Positions 1 through 5,351 of a DNA stretch of 7,915 bases are shown piece by piece; the stretch's first letter is position 1; every line of letters begins with the position of its first letter. Origin of the DNA: JACCTH01 sp050741915. GTDB lineage: Bacteria; Actinomycetota; Acidimicrobiia; Spongiisociales; ZC4RG35. Under the pieces are notes generated by a model. That model was not told the origin of the DNA, did not search any database, and saw only the letters and a list, made by a program, of their open reading frames with translations. The position numbers and the translations under genes are program-made. The DNA lies in NCBI GenBank assembly GCA_050741915.1, contig JBOGEX010000165.1, forward strand, positions 1-7,915. Direction: 5' to 3'.

Positions 1-87
1 GTCTGCAGGCAAGGCATTCTCGATCGACGCCCAGCGCGGCTCGATGCCCTGCGTCGGCCCGCCCACATTTGTCTGAACCACGACGCT
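1..87. other. Window edge, ambiguous partial coding sequence
   Basis: Two readings are open to the left edge and cannot be separated. On the plus strand a frame from base 2 ends at TGA 74-76 with C-terminal residues MPCVGPPTFV, which would be the tail of a gene convergent with the Dabb gene. On the minus strand, the frame just after the Dabb stop codon is open from about 81 to the edge (VVVQTNVGGPTQGIEPRW), which could be the start of a further minus-strand gene using a GTG. Both show about 79% G/C at third codon positions. No ribosome binding site is visible for the minus reading. I do not recognise either peptide. Confidence 0.2.
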
Positions 88-387
88 CTAGGGGGGGTAT
101 TGAATGGATGCGGAACTGGCCGCGGCAGACCCCGACATGGTGGGCAAGATCAGCTCACGGCGAACACCTTCATGCTCGGGATGAGTGTCCCAGGCCCGAT
201 AGGCCGCCTCGTCGGCAAAGTCCCAGACCGAGGTGTAACCGGCGTTGCCATCCCGAAGACCGGCACCGGGGCCCCAGTTTGCGTCTCGGATCCCCGGTTC
301 TAGTTGGCGAATGATGGCGAGGGCCTCCTCGATCTGGGCGATCTCGGCGCCGTCTCGCAAATCGAAGAGGGCTACATGTCGGATCAT
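88..387 (-). CDS. Dabb (stress-responsive alpha/beta-barrel) domain protein
   Basis: This 99-residue protein spans almost exactly one Dabb domain, a ferredoxin-like fold that dimerises into an alpha/beta barrel. The N-terminus MIRHVALFDL, with the conserved His4, and the segment WDFADEAAYRAWDTHPEH (residues 56-73) are typical. Family members include stress-responsive proteins and small cyclases or decarboxylases; no substrate can be assigned here. I chose ATG at 387 because family members usually begin MIRHVVLF. A GTG two codons upstream (393) is the alternative, and neither has a clear Shine-Dalgarno sequence. The last ten or so residues are low in complexity (SGSAAASSAS), and the gene ends beside a seven-base C run on the coding strand. 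It is divergent from the RibD-like gene, with 96 bp between them. The family call is secure; the role is unknown. Confidence 0.85.
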   Translation of the reverse strand: MIRHVALFDLRDGAEIAQIEEALAIIRQLEPGIRDANWGPGAGLRDGNAGYTSVWDFADEAAYRAWDTHPEHEGVRRELILPTMSGSAAASSASIQYPP

Positions 388-472
388 TCCCACATTGACT
401 CAGAGGAACGTTGCCGCCGCCTCGGGTTCCAAGGCGAAGCCCTCATTAGTGTTTCCAGGTTCCGGTTTCGTC

Positions 473-480
473 GAAGGAGG
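473..480 (+). promoter_or_regulatory. Ribosome binding site of the RibD-like gene
   Basis: GAAGGAGG lies three bases upstream of ATG 484. It is a strong Shine-Dalgarno match with a short spacer, and it fixes the start. The reading frame is open for a further 60 codons upstream, but that part is antisense to the Dabb gene and has no family resemblance. Confidence 0.7.
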
Positions 481-483
481 GCC

Positions 484-1074
484 ATGAAGACACTTATCAC
501 GGAGTTCATCAGCCTCGACGGAGTCGTGCAGGCACCCGGGGCGCCCGACGAGGATAGGGACGGCGGCTTCAAGCACGGTGGCTGGTCGATGAAGTACTTC
601 GATCCCGAGGTCATGGGCGGAACCTATGACGAGTTGGCGAAGTCAAGCGACGCCCTGCTTCAAGGCCGGCGCACCTACCAAGTATCGGCGAGTGCCTGGC
701 CCAACCGGTCCGGGGAAGGCTTCACGGACTGGATCAATCGCACCCAGAAGTACGTCGTGTCGGACACCCTCACCGAGGAAGACCTCTCGTGGCACCCGAC
801 GACGATCATACGCCGCGCCGACCTGGTGACAAAGATCAACCAGCTGCGGGAACAGCCCGGCGGCTACATCTACCTCTACGGCAGCCCGACCCTCGTCCGG
901 GCAATGATGGCGGCCGACCTCGTCGACGAGATGTTGCTCACGATCGAGCCGATCGTCCTCGGCGGCGGGAAGACGATCTGGTCGGATAACGGCCAGGCGC
1001 TCGAGTGGGAGCTCGTCTCGACGAGGAAGGCCAAAACCGGCTCCCAGGTCTGCCGCTACGCCCGCGTTCGCTGA
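484..1074 (+). CDS. RibD C-terminal / dihydrofolate reductase-like protein
   Basis: This 196-residue protein has the fold of dihydrofolate reductase and of the reductase domain of RibD, and would be a cytosolic NAD(P)H-dependent reductase. Visible hallmarks are the N-terminal strand and turn MKTLITEFISLDGV (residues 1-14), GRRTYQ (61-66), the strand KYVVSDTL (89-96), the nucleotide-binding turn LYGSPTLVRAMMAADLVDEM (131-150) and EPIVLGGGKTIW (155-166). Stand-alone members are common in actinobacteria and are usually not true folate or riboflavin enzymes, so the substrate is unknown. The start is set by GAAGGAGG just upstream. It is followed after 45 bp by the LLM oxidoreductase on the same strand, so the two could be co-transcribed, but the gap is not tight and nothing shows a shared pathway. 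Confidence 0.88.
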   Translation: MKTLITEFISLDGVVQAPGAPDEDRDGGFKHGGWSMKYFDPEVMGGTYDELAKSSDALLQGRRTYQVSASAWPNRSGEGFTDWINRTQKYVVSDTLTEEDLSWHPTTIIRRADLVTKINQLREQPGGYIYLYGSPTLVRAMMAADLVDEMLLTIEPIVLGGGKTIWSDNGQALEWELVSTRKAKTGSQVCRYARVR

Positions 1075-1119
1075 AGCATTGGCTTCAACCGTTGCGGCCA
1101 TAACCAACGATCTTCAACC

Positions 1120-1917
1120 ATGCGAGGTCTAGGGGTCACTGCCGGCGTCGCCCCGCATCTGGCGCGCGACCTGGCGGTCCGTTGCCAGGAGCTCGGCTAC
1201 CAATCGCTGTGGTCCAACGACAATCAAAACGCCCCCGGTCTGGAAACGCTCGCCCATTTCGCCGCCGGGGCGCCGCAGCTCGAGCTCGGGGTGGGAGTGT
1301 TACCCCTCGACCTCAACCCGCCCGCCAAGATCAAGGCCGACATCGATCGGCTGGGGCTCGACCCGGCCAAACTCTGGGTTGGGGTCGGATCCGGTCAGCT
1401 GCGACCACAACTCGAGTCGGTGCGCCGAGCTGTGGAGGAGCTGCGCCAGCTGCTACCGGACGGGACCCGTATCGTCGTCGCCGCCATGCGCCCCCGGCTG
1501 TGTCGACTCGGTGGGGAGATCGCCGATGGTGTGCTTCTCAACTGGATGCCCCCCGTTCAAGCTGCACAGGGCAGGGCCTGGGTCGGGGATGGTCATCGAG
1601 AGAAACCAGGGACTGAGCCGTTGGTTGCCACCTACGTCCGCGTCGCCTTCGGACCGGGGGCGGCCGAGCGATTGAAGACTGAAGAGGGCCGCTACCGCCA
1701 GATCAACGAGGCCCATCGTCAGCACTTCGCCGCTATGAACGTTCCAGTCGGTAGCGTCGGCGTGGCCGCTTCGCAAAGAGCCGATGTCTTGGCCGGCCTG
1801 GAGCCTTATCAGTCGGCGGTCGACCTCACCATTGTCAGGGCTCTCGCCACCACTAGTGATGAATCGTTGATCGCAGTCGCAGACGCCGCCGCACCCCGCT
1901 CCGGGGCCAACGACTAG
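1120..1917 (+). CDS. LLM-class F420-dependent oxidoreductase
   Basis: A 265-residue protein of the luciferase-like monooxygenase superfamily, a TIM barrel that binds F420 or FMN. The sequence shows LARDLAVRCQELGYQSLWSND (residues 14-34), the strand GVGVLPLD (57-64), the cofactor-region turn LWVGVGSGQL (85-94), GEIADGVLLNW (132-142) and TYVRVAFGPGA in the last third. This arrangement, and the strongly actinobacterial N-terminus, favour coenzyme F420 over FMN, but that is inferred from the subfamily. It is near the usual length (about 280), slightly short. No good Shine-Dalgarno precedes ATG 1120; CTTCAACC occurs at 1083-1090 and again at 1112-1119, directly before the start. The 3' end converges on, and overlaps, the residual reading frame of the broken helicase. 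The substrate is unknown. Confidence 0.85.
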   Translation: MRGLGVTAGVAPHLARDLAVRCQELGYQSLWSNDNQNAPGLETLAHFAAGAPQLELGVGVLPLDLNPPAKIKADIDRLGLDPAKLWVGVGSGQLRPQLESVRRAVEELRQLLPDGTRIVVAAMRPRLCRLGGEIADGVLLNWMPPVQAAQGRAWVGDGHREKPGTEPLVATYVRVAFGPGAAERLKTEEGRYRQINEAHRQHFAAMNVPVGSVGVAASQRADVLAGLEPYQSAVDLTIVRALATTSDESLIAVADAAAPRSGAND

Positions 1918-3049
1918 CGGCGCGGCGGTTACCCCGGCCACCGCGCGATTGACGGGATTGGCGCGATTGCTTGGCGGTGGAGCGGGCCGGCGATGGGGGA
2001 GCGAGCGGACGTTCGCCAATCCGGCTCCCACCCTCTATCGACAGCCAGCCATTGTCGGGATCATGGAGGGCGTCGTGAAAGCCGACTTGGCGTTGGAGCT
2101 TGCGCAGTTCGCCAATCTGCTCGGCCATCACCAGCGAAACGACGACCCGGCCCGCCCCGGCCCGGGCGGTGAGCCCGGATCGGTGCAGATAGTCCTTGTG
2201 ATCGGCCGGGAGATCGAAAGGCACGACGCTGGTGACGCCGTTGACATGAATCCCGCGGGCGGCCACGTCGGTGGCGATCAAAGCCTCGACATGCTTCTGT
2301 CCAAAGGCCTTCAGCGCCCGGGTTCTCTGGGCTCTGAATCCGACCGCCGTGGATGGCGGCGGCCCTGATCCCCCGCCGCTCGAGGAGGCGGGCCACCTTG
2401 TCGGCCCCATACCGGGTGCGGGTGAAAACCAGAGTGGGCGTGGACGAGGAGATGATGTCGGCCGTGATCTCGATCCGATCGTTGGGGTCAACCTGCCAGA
2501 AGTAGTGGGCGGCCTCGCGGTGATTTCGTCGCCACCGACGTGGTGGGTGACGGGATCGGTCTGGTAGCGCTGGGTGAGCCTCGCCACCTCCTGATCGAGG
2601 GTGGCGGAGAAGGGTGCCGTCTGTCGGGCCGGGTTGGTCATGTCCAGAAGATGGCGCACCTGGGGTAGGAAACCCATGTCGGCCATGCGGTCGGCCTCAT
2701 CCACCACGACCAGGTCGACATCGACGAGCGACACCGCCCCTTCAGCGATCAGATCGGCCAATCGCCCTGGGGTGGCGACCAATACGTCGGCTCCCCGTTT
2801 GAGGGCGGCTCGCTGGGCCTCGTAGCCGACGCCGCCGTAGACCGCGGTCAACCAGCGCTTGGAGGCTTTAGCGAGGGGGGTGAGCTCCCGCGAGATCTGC
2901 TCGGCGAGTTCTCTCGTGGGAGCCAGCACCACCGCCCGCGGCCGGCTGGTTGGATCCGGCCGGCGGAGCGGGCCTCCCCTAGCCGGGATACCCCATTCGG
3001 CGGCGGTGGCGAATGAAACCCGATGCTCGGTCTGACCTATATGGCGCGA
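1853..3049 (-). pseudogene. DEAD-box RNA helicase, 5'-truncated and frameshifted
   Basis: Recognisable helicase motifs run in order on the minus strand: PTRELAEQI (Ia), TPGRLADL (Ib), VVVDEADRM (motif II, DEAD), FSATLD (III), then in another frame LVFTRTRYGADKVARLLERRG (IV), and back in the first frame ATDVAARGIHV (V) and HRSGLTARAG (VI). The frame is left near 2515-2530 and regained near 2335-2345, consistent with the loss and later gain of one base. The start is missing: upstream of the first usable GTG (2932) the frame continues back to a TGA at 3050-3052 through a helicase-like stretch (GQTEHRVSFATAAEWGIPA), but Walker A (GSGKT) is absent and there is no Q motif. Motif VI has Leu where GRT is expected. 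The basic C-tail is rich in Arg, Gln and Ser. I call it a pseudogene; sequencing error is the alternative for the frameshifts but not for the missing N-terminus. Confidence 0.75.
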
Positions 3050-3347
3050 TCAACCAATCCCGCGCGAACTTGCCGCGCTTCTTACCGACCGCGGAGTGGG
3101 CCACCTTGCGAAGGGCCAGTTGCGCCTCTGCTACAACGACCCAGATTCATCGCTTCGAGGCCCAGCGACGCGCTGTCCAGTCTCGAGCCCGAAGAGGACA
3201 ACCTTGCTGACCGCAGAAAGTCTCGAGATACCAAGTCTCCACCCCGGTCCCTTAGCGCAAGGACGCCGATTTCGATGACGCAACGCGGACCCGCCTGCGT
3301 GCAGGCACTTTTAAGCCATCAGAGCCCTTGCCTCGGGGCGTCATACG
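3050..3347. other. Gene-free stretch between broken helicase and toxin-antitoxin pair
   Basis: No protein I can support is encoded here on either strand. On the minus strand an open stretch from 3146 to a TAG near 2958-2960, containing LRKVAHSAVGKKRGKFARDW, might be scrambled DNA from the lost helicase 5' end, but it does not align convincingly. The 9-bp AGTCTCGAG occurs twice, at 3179-3187 and 3219-3227. A small hairpin followed by TTTT lies at 3293-3312. Confidence 0.4.
3293..3312 (+). terminator. Possible weak intrinsic terminator
   Basis: GCCTG-CGTG-CAGGC forms a 5-bp GC-rich stem (6 bp if the loop is only two bases), followed by ACTTTT. It would shield the toxin-antitoxin promoter from upstream plus-strand reading. 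The stem is short and no gene reads into it, so this is tentative. Confidence 0.25.
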
Positions 3348-3367
3348 ATGTATAACAAATGTATGAC
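3329..3367 (+). promoter_or_regulatory. Promoter and operator of the toxin-antitoxin operon
   Basis: TTGCCT (3329-3334) and TATAAC (3351-3356), separated by 16 bp, form a plausible sigma-70-type promoter. A 7-bp perfect inverted repeat, GTCATAC (3340-3346) and GTATGAC (3361-3367), brackets the -10 box with a 14-bp centre. It is a good candidate operator for the ribbon-helix-helix antitoxin. Transcription would start at about 3363, at the antitoxin ATG itself. Confidence 0.5.
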
Positions 3368-3614
3368 AATGCTTAGTTTTCGTGTAGATGACGAAGAGGC
3401 TGCCGCCCTCCAGCATTGGGCGAATCGGCTCGGCATCGAGCGCTCGGAACTGCTTCGTGAGGCACTTCATCGTTATCTGGTTCGGCTTCGGGCCGAGACC
3501 GAGATTGATGCCTGGACTGCCACCCCCTTGAGCGAGGAGGAGGCAGCGCTTGGGAGTTCCGCCGACTGGGGCCCAGCCGAGGATTGGTCGGACTGGGCCG
3601 ATGCAGCGGGGTGA
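3363..3614 (+). CDS. Ribbon-helix-helix antitoxin (MazE/CopG type)
   Basis: This 83-residue acidic protein starts with a ribbon-helix-helix DNA-binding domain: the beta strand MLSFRVDD (residues 3-10), helix A around EEAAALQHWANRLG, and helix B ERSELLREALHRYLVRL (26-42). The C-terminal half is rich in Asp, Glu and Trp (DWGPAEDWSDWADAAG), as expected for a flexible tail that wraps the toxin. It should neutralise the MazF-like protein encoded immediately downstream and, with it, repress the operon. The frame has ATGs at 3348, 3363 and 3369. I prefer 3363 because 3348 lies inside the -10 region, and no Shine-Dalgarno sequence precedes any of them, which fits a leaderless mRNA. Its stop codon lies inside the toxin gene. 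Confidence 0.8.
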   Translation: MTMLSFRVDDEEAAALQHWANRLGIERSELLREALHRYLVRLRAETEIDAWTATPLSEEEAALGSSADWGPAEDWSDWADAAG

Positions 3615-3909
3615 GATTTGGTTCGCTGGGACCTCGACCGGCGACAGACCAGTACTGGTTCTCACCCGGGATCCGGTCGCCGATCGGATCGGGGCGGTCG
3701 TGGTAGCCGCTCTCACTCGTATCAGGCGTGGGCTGGTTTCGGAACTGAGCCTGACTCCCGAGGTTGATGGAGTGCCGACCGATTGTGTTGTCAATTTCGA
3801 CAACTTGCACACGCTTCCTCGGCGAGCGTTTCGTCGTCGGGTTTCACAACTGGGGCCGTATCGCCTGCATGAGGTTTGTCGGGTCCTAAGAGATGCAACC
3901 GGCTGCTAG
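3601..3909 (+). CDS. MazF/PemK-family mRNA interferase toxin
   Basis: A 102-residue protein of the MazF/PemK family, ribosome-independent endoribonucleases that cleave mRNA at short motifs to arrest growth. The N-terminus MQRGEIWFA is the classic first strand. GDRPVLVLTRD (residues 14-24) carries the likely catalytic Arg16, and VVVAALTR (33-40) carries the conserved Thr39 of the active site. VVNFDNLHTLPRRAF and the final helix LHEVCRVLRDATGC also match the family. The start ATG at 3601 lies 14 nt inside the antitoxin gene and has no Shine-Dalgarno of its own, so translation is probably coupled to the antitoxin. The frame extends upstream to 3550 but without family similarity. All key residues are present, so it looks active; the cleavage motif cannot be predicted. 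Confidence 0.88.
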   Translation: MQRGEIWFAGTSTGDRPVLVLTRDPVADRIGAVVVAALTRIRRGLVSELSLTPEVDGVPTDCVVNFDNLHTLPRRAFRRRVSQLGPYRLHEVCRVLRDATGC

Positions 3910-3925
3910 CCAAAAGGGCCAGCCG
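3900..3925 (+). terminator. Hairpin at the toxin stop codon, possible terminator
   Basis: CGGCTG (3900-3905) pairs with CAGCCG (3920-3925), and GCC (3909-3911) pairs with GGC (3917-3919) around an AAAAG loop. The three bases CTA form a bulge on the 5' side. The structure covers the TAG stop of the toxin gene. There is no T tract, so it may be a stabilising or U-tract-less terminator hairpin. Confidence 0.35.
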
Positions 3926-3985
3926 CTCGAGCACTCCTACTCGAAACTCTCCTGTCCAGGCTCACCCGCCAATCCGGGATTTAGA

Positions 3986-4010
3986 GGCGTTTCACCTCAA
4001 GGGTGTCGCC
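3986..4010. other. Hairpin, function unknown
   Basis: GGCG (3986-3989) pairs with CGCC (4007-4010), and CACC (3993-3996) pairs with GGTG (4002-4005), with a TTT/T internal loop and a 5-nt TCAAG apical loop. There is no T tract and no adjacent gene end, so it is recorded only as structure. Confidence 0.3.
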
Positions 4011-4149
4011 ATACCCACGCCTATGAACTGTAGGGCGGGCCGAACAAGCGGCCACCACGCCGAAGTCATCAACCTCAGGTGAGACACCATCGCCTCAAGT
4101 ACCGCGACCTGGGAAGAGTCCCCAATGACGACGCTGCGTGACCAAAGGG

Positions 4150-4187
4150 GGTCAAAAGTGGACCGTACCAGGAGGTCAAAAGTGGAC
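4150..4187. repeat. Two 14-bp direct repeats, likely IS21-type terminal repeats
   Basis: GGTCAAAAGTGGAC is repeated exactly at 4150-4163 and 4174-4187, 24 bp start to start, and the second copy is followed by GGCTGTTGATACT. Tandem 'GTCAAAAGTGGAC' units (GTCCACTTTTGAC on the other strand) near a tip containing TGTTGA resemble the multiple terminal repeats at the ends of IS21-family elements, where the IstA transposase binds. No istA or istB gene, and no matching opposite end, is present in the window, so this would be a solitary end left by a deleted element or the edge of something rearranged. The family assignment rests on my memory of such ends and is not proven. Confidence 0.45.
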
Positions 4188-4579
4188 GGCTGTTGATACT
4201 CCCTTGCCCTCACTTGATCTACTGAATCACATTGCTCCCGATTCGAGATGGAAACTTGACGATTCGGGATTTCGGCCGGTGGCGAGATTGGTCACAAGGT
4301 AAGCACCAAAATAAGGCGGTGTCTCTCGCTCCAACACATCCTCGAATAAGAAGGCTCGCTCGGGGCTCAGTGCCGATCAGGGTTTCCAGCGGGCCGATTG
4401 ACGGCGAAGACTTGGATTGGAGCCGAGGTCGTTCGCTCGCCCATTCGGTAGGCGCGCTAATCGGGCCACACTGCCAATTACCGACTTGATGGGGGAGTTG
4501 CTAGACGGTGGGCAGCCTCGAAGGGTGGACCGTCTTGGTTCGAGAGGCGGGCTGCGCTGCGAGGGGAACGACCCCATTC

Positions 4580-5260
4580 TCAGGAGCGGGGCCGCATTTG
4601 ACTCCTGGGGGGTTTGGAGATGTCAATGAGTGACTCGTCGGGGGTGTCGACCGGAAGTTGACGTATCTTTTCGAGGCCACTCTTGTTTTTTTCCTCGGAG
4701 GGCATGAGATTTTCCCAGGTCTCGATCTCGGCGAGGGTGCGTTCGGCCCATGCCTCGACGGTGTTTAGGAGGCTGATGAAGAAGTCGACCGCCAGGGCTC
4801 TGATGTAGACCTGGTCTTGGGTGACGTTGATGCCGTCGATGAACTCTTGTTTGACTTCACCAGCGAACTGAAGCATCTCCTGGGCATCGGCATTGACCTG
4901 TTTGAGAGTGCCGAGGATCTCGTCTTTGGTGCCGAGGGGAGCGACGAAGAGGCGCAGCATCGCCTCGAAGTCCATCGAAAACGGAGAGATCGGAGTTCCC
5001 AGCCACTCCCGCAACGCTTCCTTGCCGTCTTCGTTGATCGAGTAGATGGTTCGGGCCCTCTTACCGGTGAATTCCTTCTTGCCCTCTATCAGGCCCATCG
5101 AGGAGAGCCGCTTCGCCTCCCGATAGATGGCACTCTCGGCCCGTGGCCAGACGTATCGGAAGTACCGAACCCGTTGCTGTGCCAGCTCGTAGGTCGACCA
5201 TGGTCGCACCGCCACCTGAGCCAGCACGGCATACGAGGTGGTCGTCAGTTGTTCTTCCAT
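4580..5260 (-). CDS. PadR-family transcriptional regulator
   Basis: A 226-residue regulator with the two-domain PadR layout. The winged helix-turn-helix covers residues 1-90: TTTSYAVLAQVAVRPWSTYELAQQ, then the recognition-helix region WPRAESAIYREAKRLSSMGLIE (38-59), and the wing and following strand GKRARTIYSINEDGKEALREWLG (66-88). The C-terminal helical part (about 100-200) is the dimerisation domain, ending in a hydrophilic tail. ATG 5260 is preceded by AGAGG with a 5-nt spacer; the frame is open upstream but that is the promoter region. PadR proteins usually repress a neighbouring detoxification or transport gene and are released by small, often aromatic ligands. The divergent flavin monooxygenase is the obvious target, and two palindromes in the shared 91-bp gap support this and autoregulation. 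The ligand is unknown. Confidence 0.9.
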   Translation of the reverse strand: MEEQLTTTSYAVLAQVAVRPWSTYELAQQRVRYFRYVWPRAESAIYREAKRLSSMGLIEGKKEFTGKRARTIYSINEDGKEALREWLGTPISPFSMDFEAMLRLFVAPLGTKDEILGTLKQVNADAQEMLQFAGEVKQEFIDGINVTQDQVYIRALAVDFFISLLNTVEAWAERTLAEIETWENLMPSEEKNKSGLEKIRQLPVDTPDESLIDISKPPRSQMRPRS

Positions 5261-5269
5261 CCCTACCTC

Positions 5270-5298
5270 TTGACATACTCCAGATTGTAGTATATGGT
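5270..5298 (+). promoter_or_regulatory. Promoter of the flavin monooxygenase gene
   Basis: TTGACA (5270-5275) matches the -35 consensus exactly, and TATGGT (5293-5298) is an acceptable -10 at the ideal 17-bp spacing. On the opposite strand TATACT (5294-5289) could be the -10 of the padR gene, so the two promoters would overlap back to back. Confidence 0.6.
5276..5292. promoter_or_regulatory. PadR operator, copy 1
   Basis: TACTCCAGATTGTAGTA is a 17-bp imperfect palindrome matching TACTnCAnnnTGnAGTA. It fills exactly the spacer between the -35 and -10 boxes of the monooxygenase promoter and overlaps the likely padR -10. Bound repressor would block both promoters. Confidence 0.6.
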
Positions 5299-5315
5299 TA
5301 CTCCAAAATGAAGTA
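5299..5315. promoter_or_regulatory. PadR operator, copy 2
   Basis: TACTCCAAAATGAAGTA matches the same palindrome TACTnCAnnnTGnAGTA, 23 bp (about two helical turns) from copy 1, and so on the same face of the DNA. It covers the expected transcription start of the monooxygenase gene (about 5305). The loop between the arms differs from copy 1 while both arms are kept, as expected for a protein-binding site. Confidence 0.6.
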
Positions 5316-5351
5316 TAGCGACCCCGGGCTTCATTCCAAGGAGGTAGCGAC

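Larger units (their letters stand above)
3926..4579. other. Gene-free accessory stretch with IS-like repeats
   Basis: About 650 bp in which I see no supportable gene on either strand. Open frames here are short, lack ribosome binding sites and resemble no family. Composition is more AT-rich than the flanks between about 4190 and 4420. It contains the paired 14-bp repeats at 4150-4187 and a hairpin at 3986-4010. The stretch 4417-4579 is more GC-rich and could be decayed coding DNA, for example the plus-strand frame containing LPITDLMGELLDGGQPRRVD, but I cannot identify it. Confidence 0.4.

Noticed and set aside
304..483. A 60-codon upstream extension of the RibD-like gene
   Set aside because: It is antisense to the Dabb gene, has no family resemblance, and a strong ribosome binding site precedes ATG 484.
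1453..2031. Long minus-strand open frame opposite the LLM oxidoreductase
   Set aside because: It is a shadow of the plus-strand gene; its translation shows no domain and no ribosome binding site is present.
3013..3355. Plus-strand frames in the gap before the antitoxin
   Set aside because: They have no ribosome binding site and no similarity, are rich in Arg, Ser and Pro, and run through the putative helicase remnant.
3252..3812. A 186-codon minus-strand frame across the toxin-antitoxin operon
   Set aside because: It is antisense to two clearly recognised genes and its composition (Arg/Ser/Thr/Pro-rich) is that of a high-GC shadow frame.
4520..4560. GGTTCGAG-like T-loop of a tRNA around 4533-4541
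   Set aside because: No matching acceptor stem, anticodon arm or D-loop could be built around it on either strand.
4417..4629. Plus-strand frame with recombinase-like flavour (LPITDLMGELLDGG)
   Set aside because: It is short, has no ribosome binding site or recognisable motif, and runs into the 3' end of the padR gene. At most it is relic coding DNA.
5276..5321. 23-bp tandem unit as a possible CRISPR or tandem repeat array
   Set aside because: There are only two copies, imperfect outside the palindrome arms, and they sit on a promoter; operator sites explain them better.
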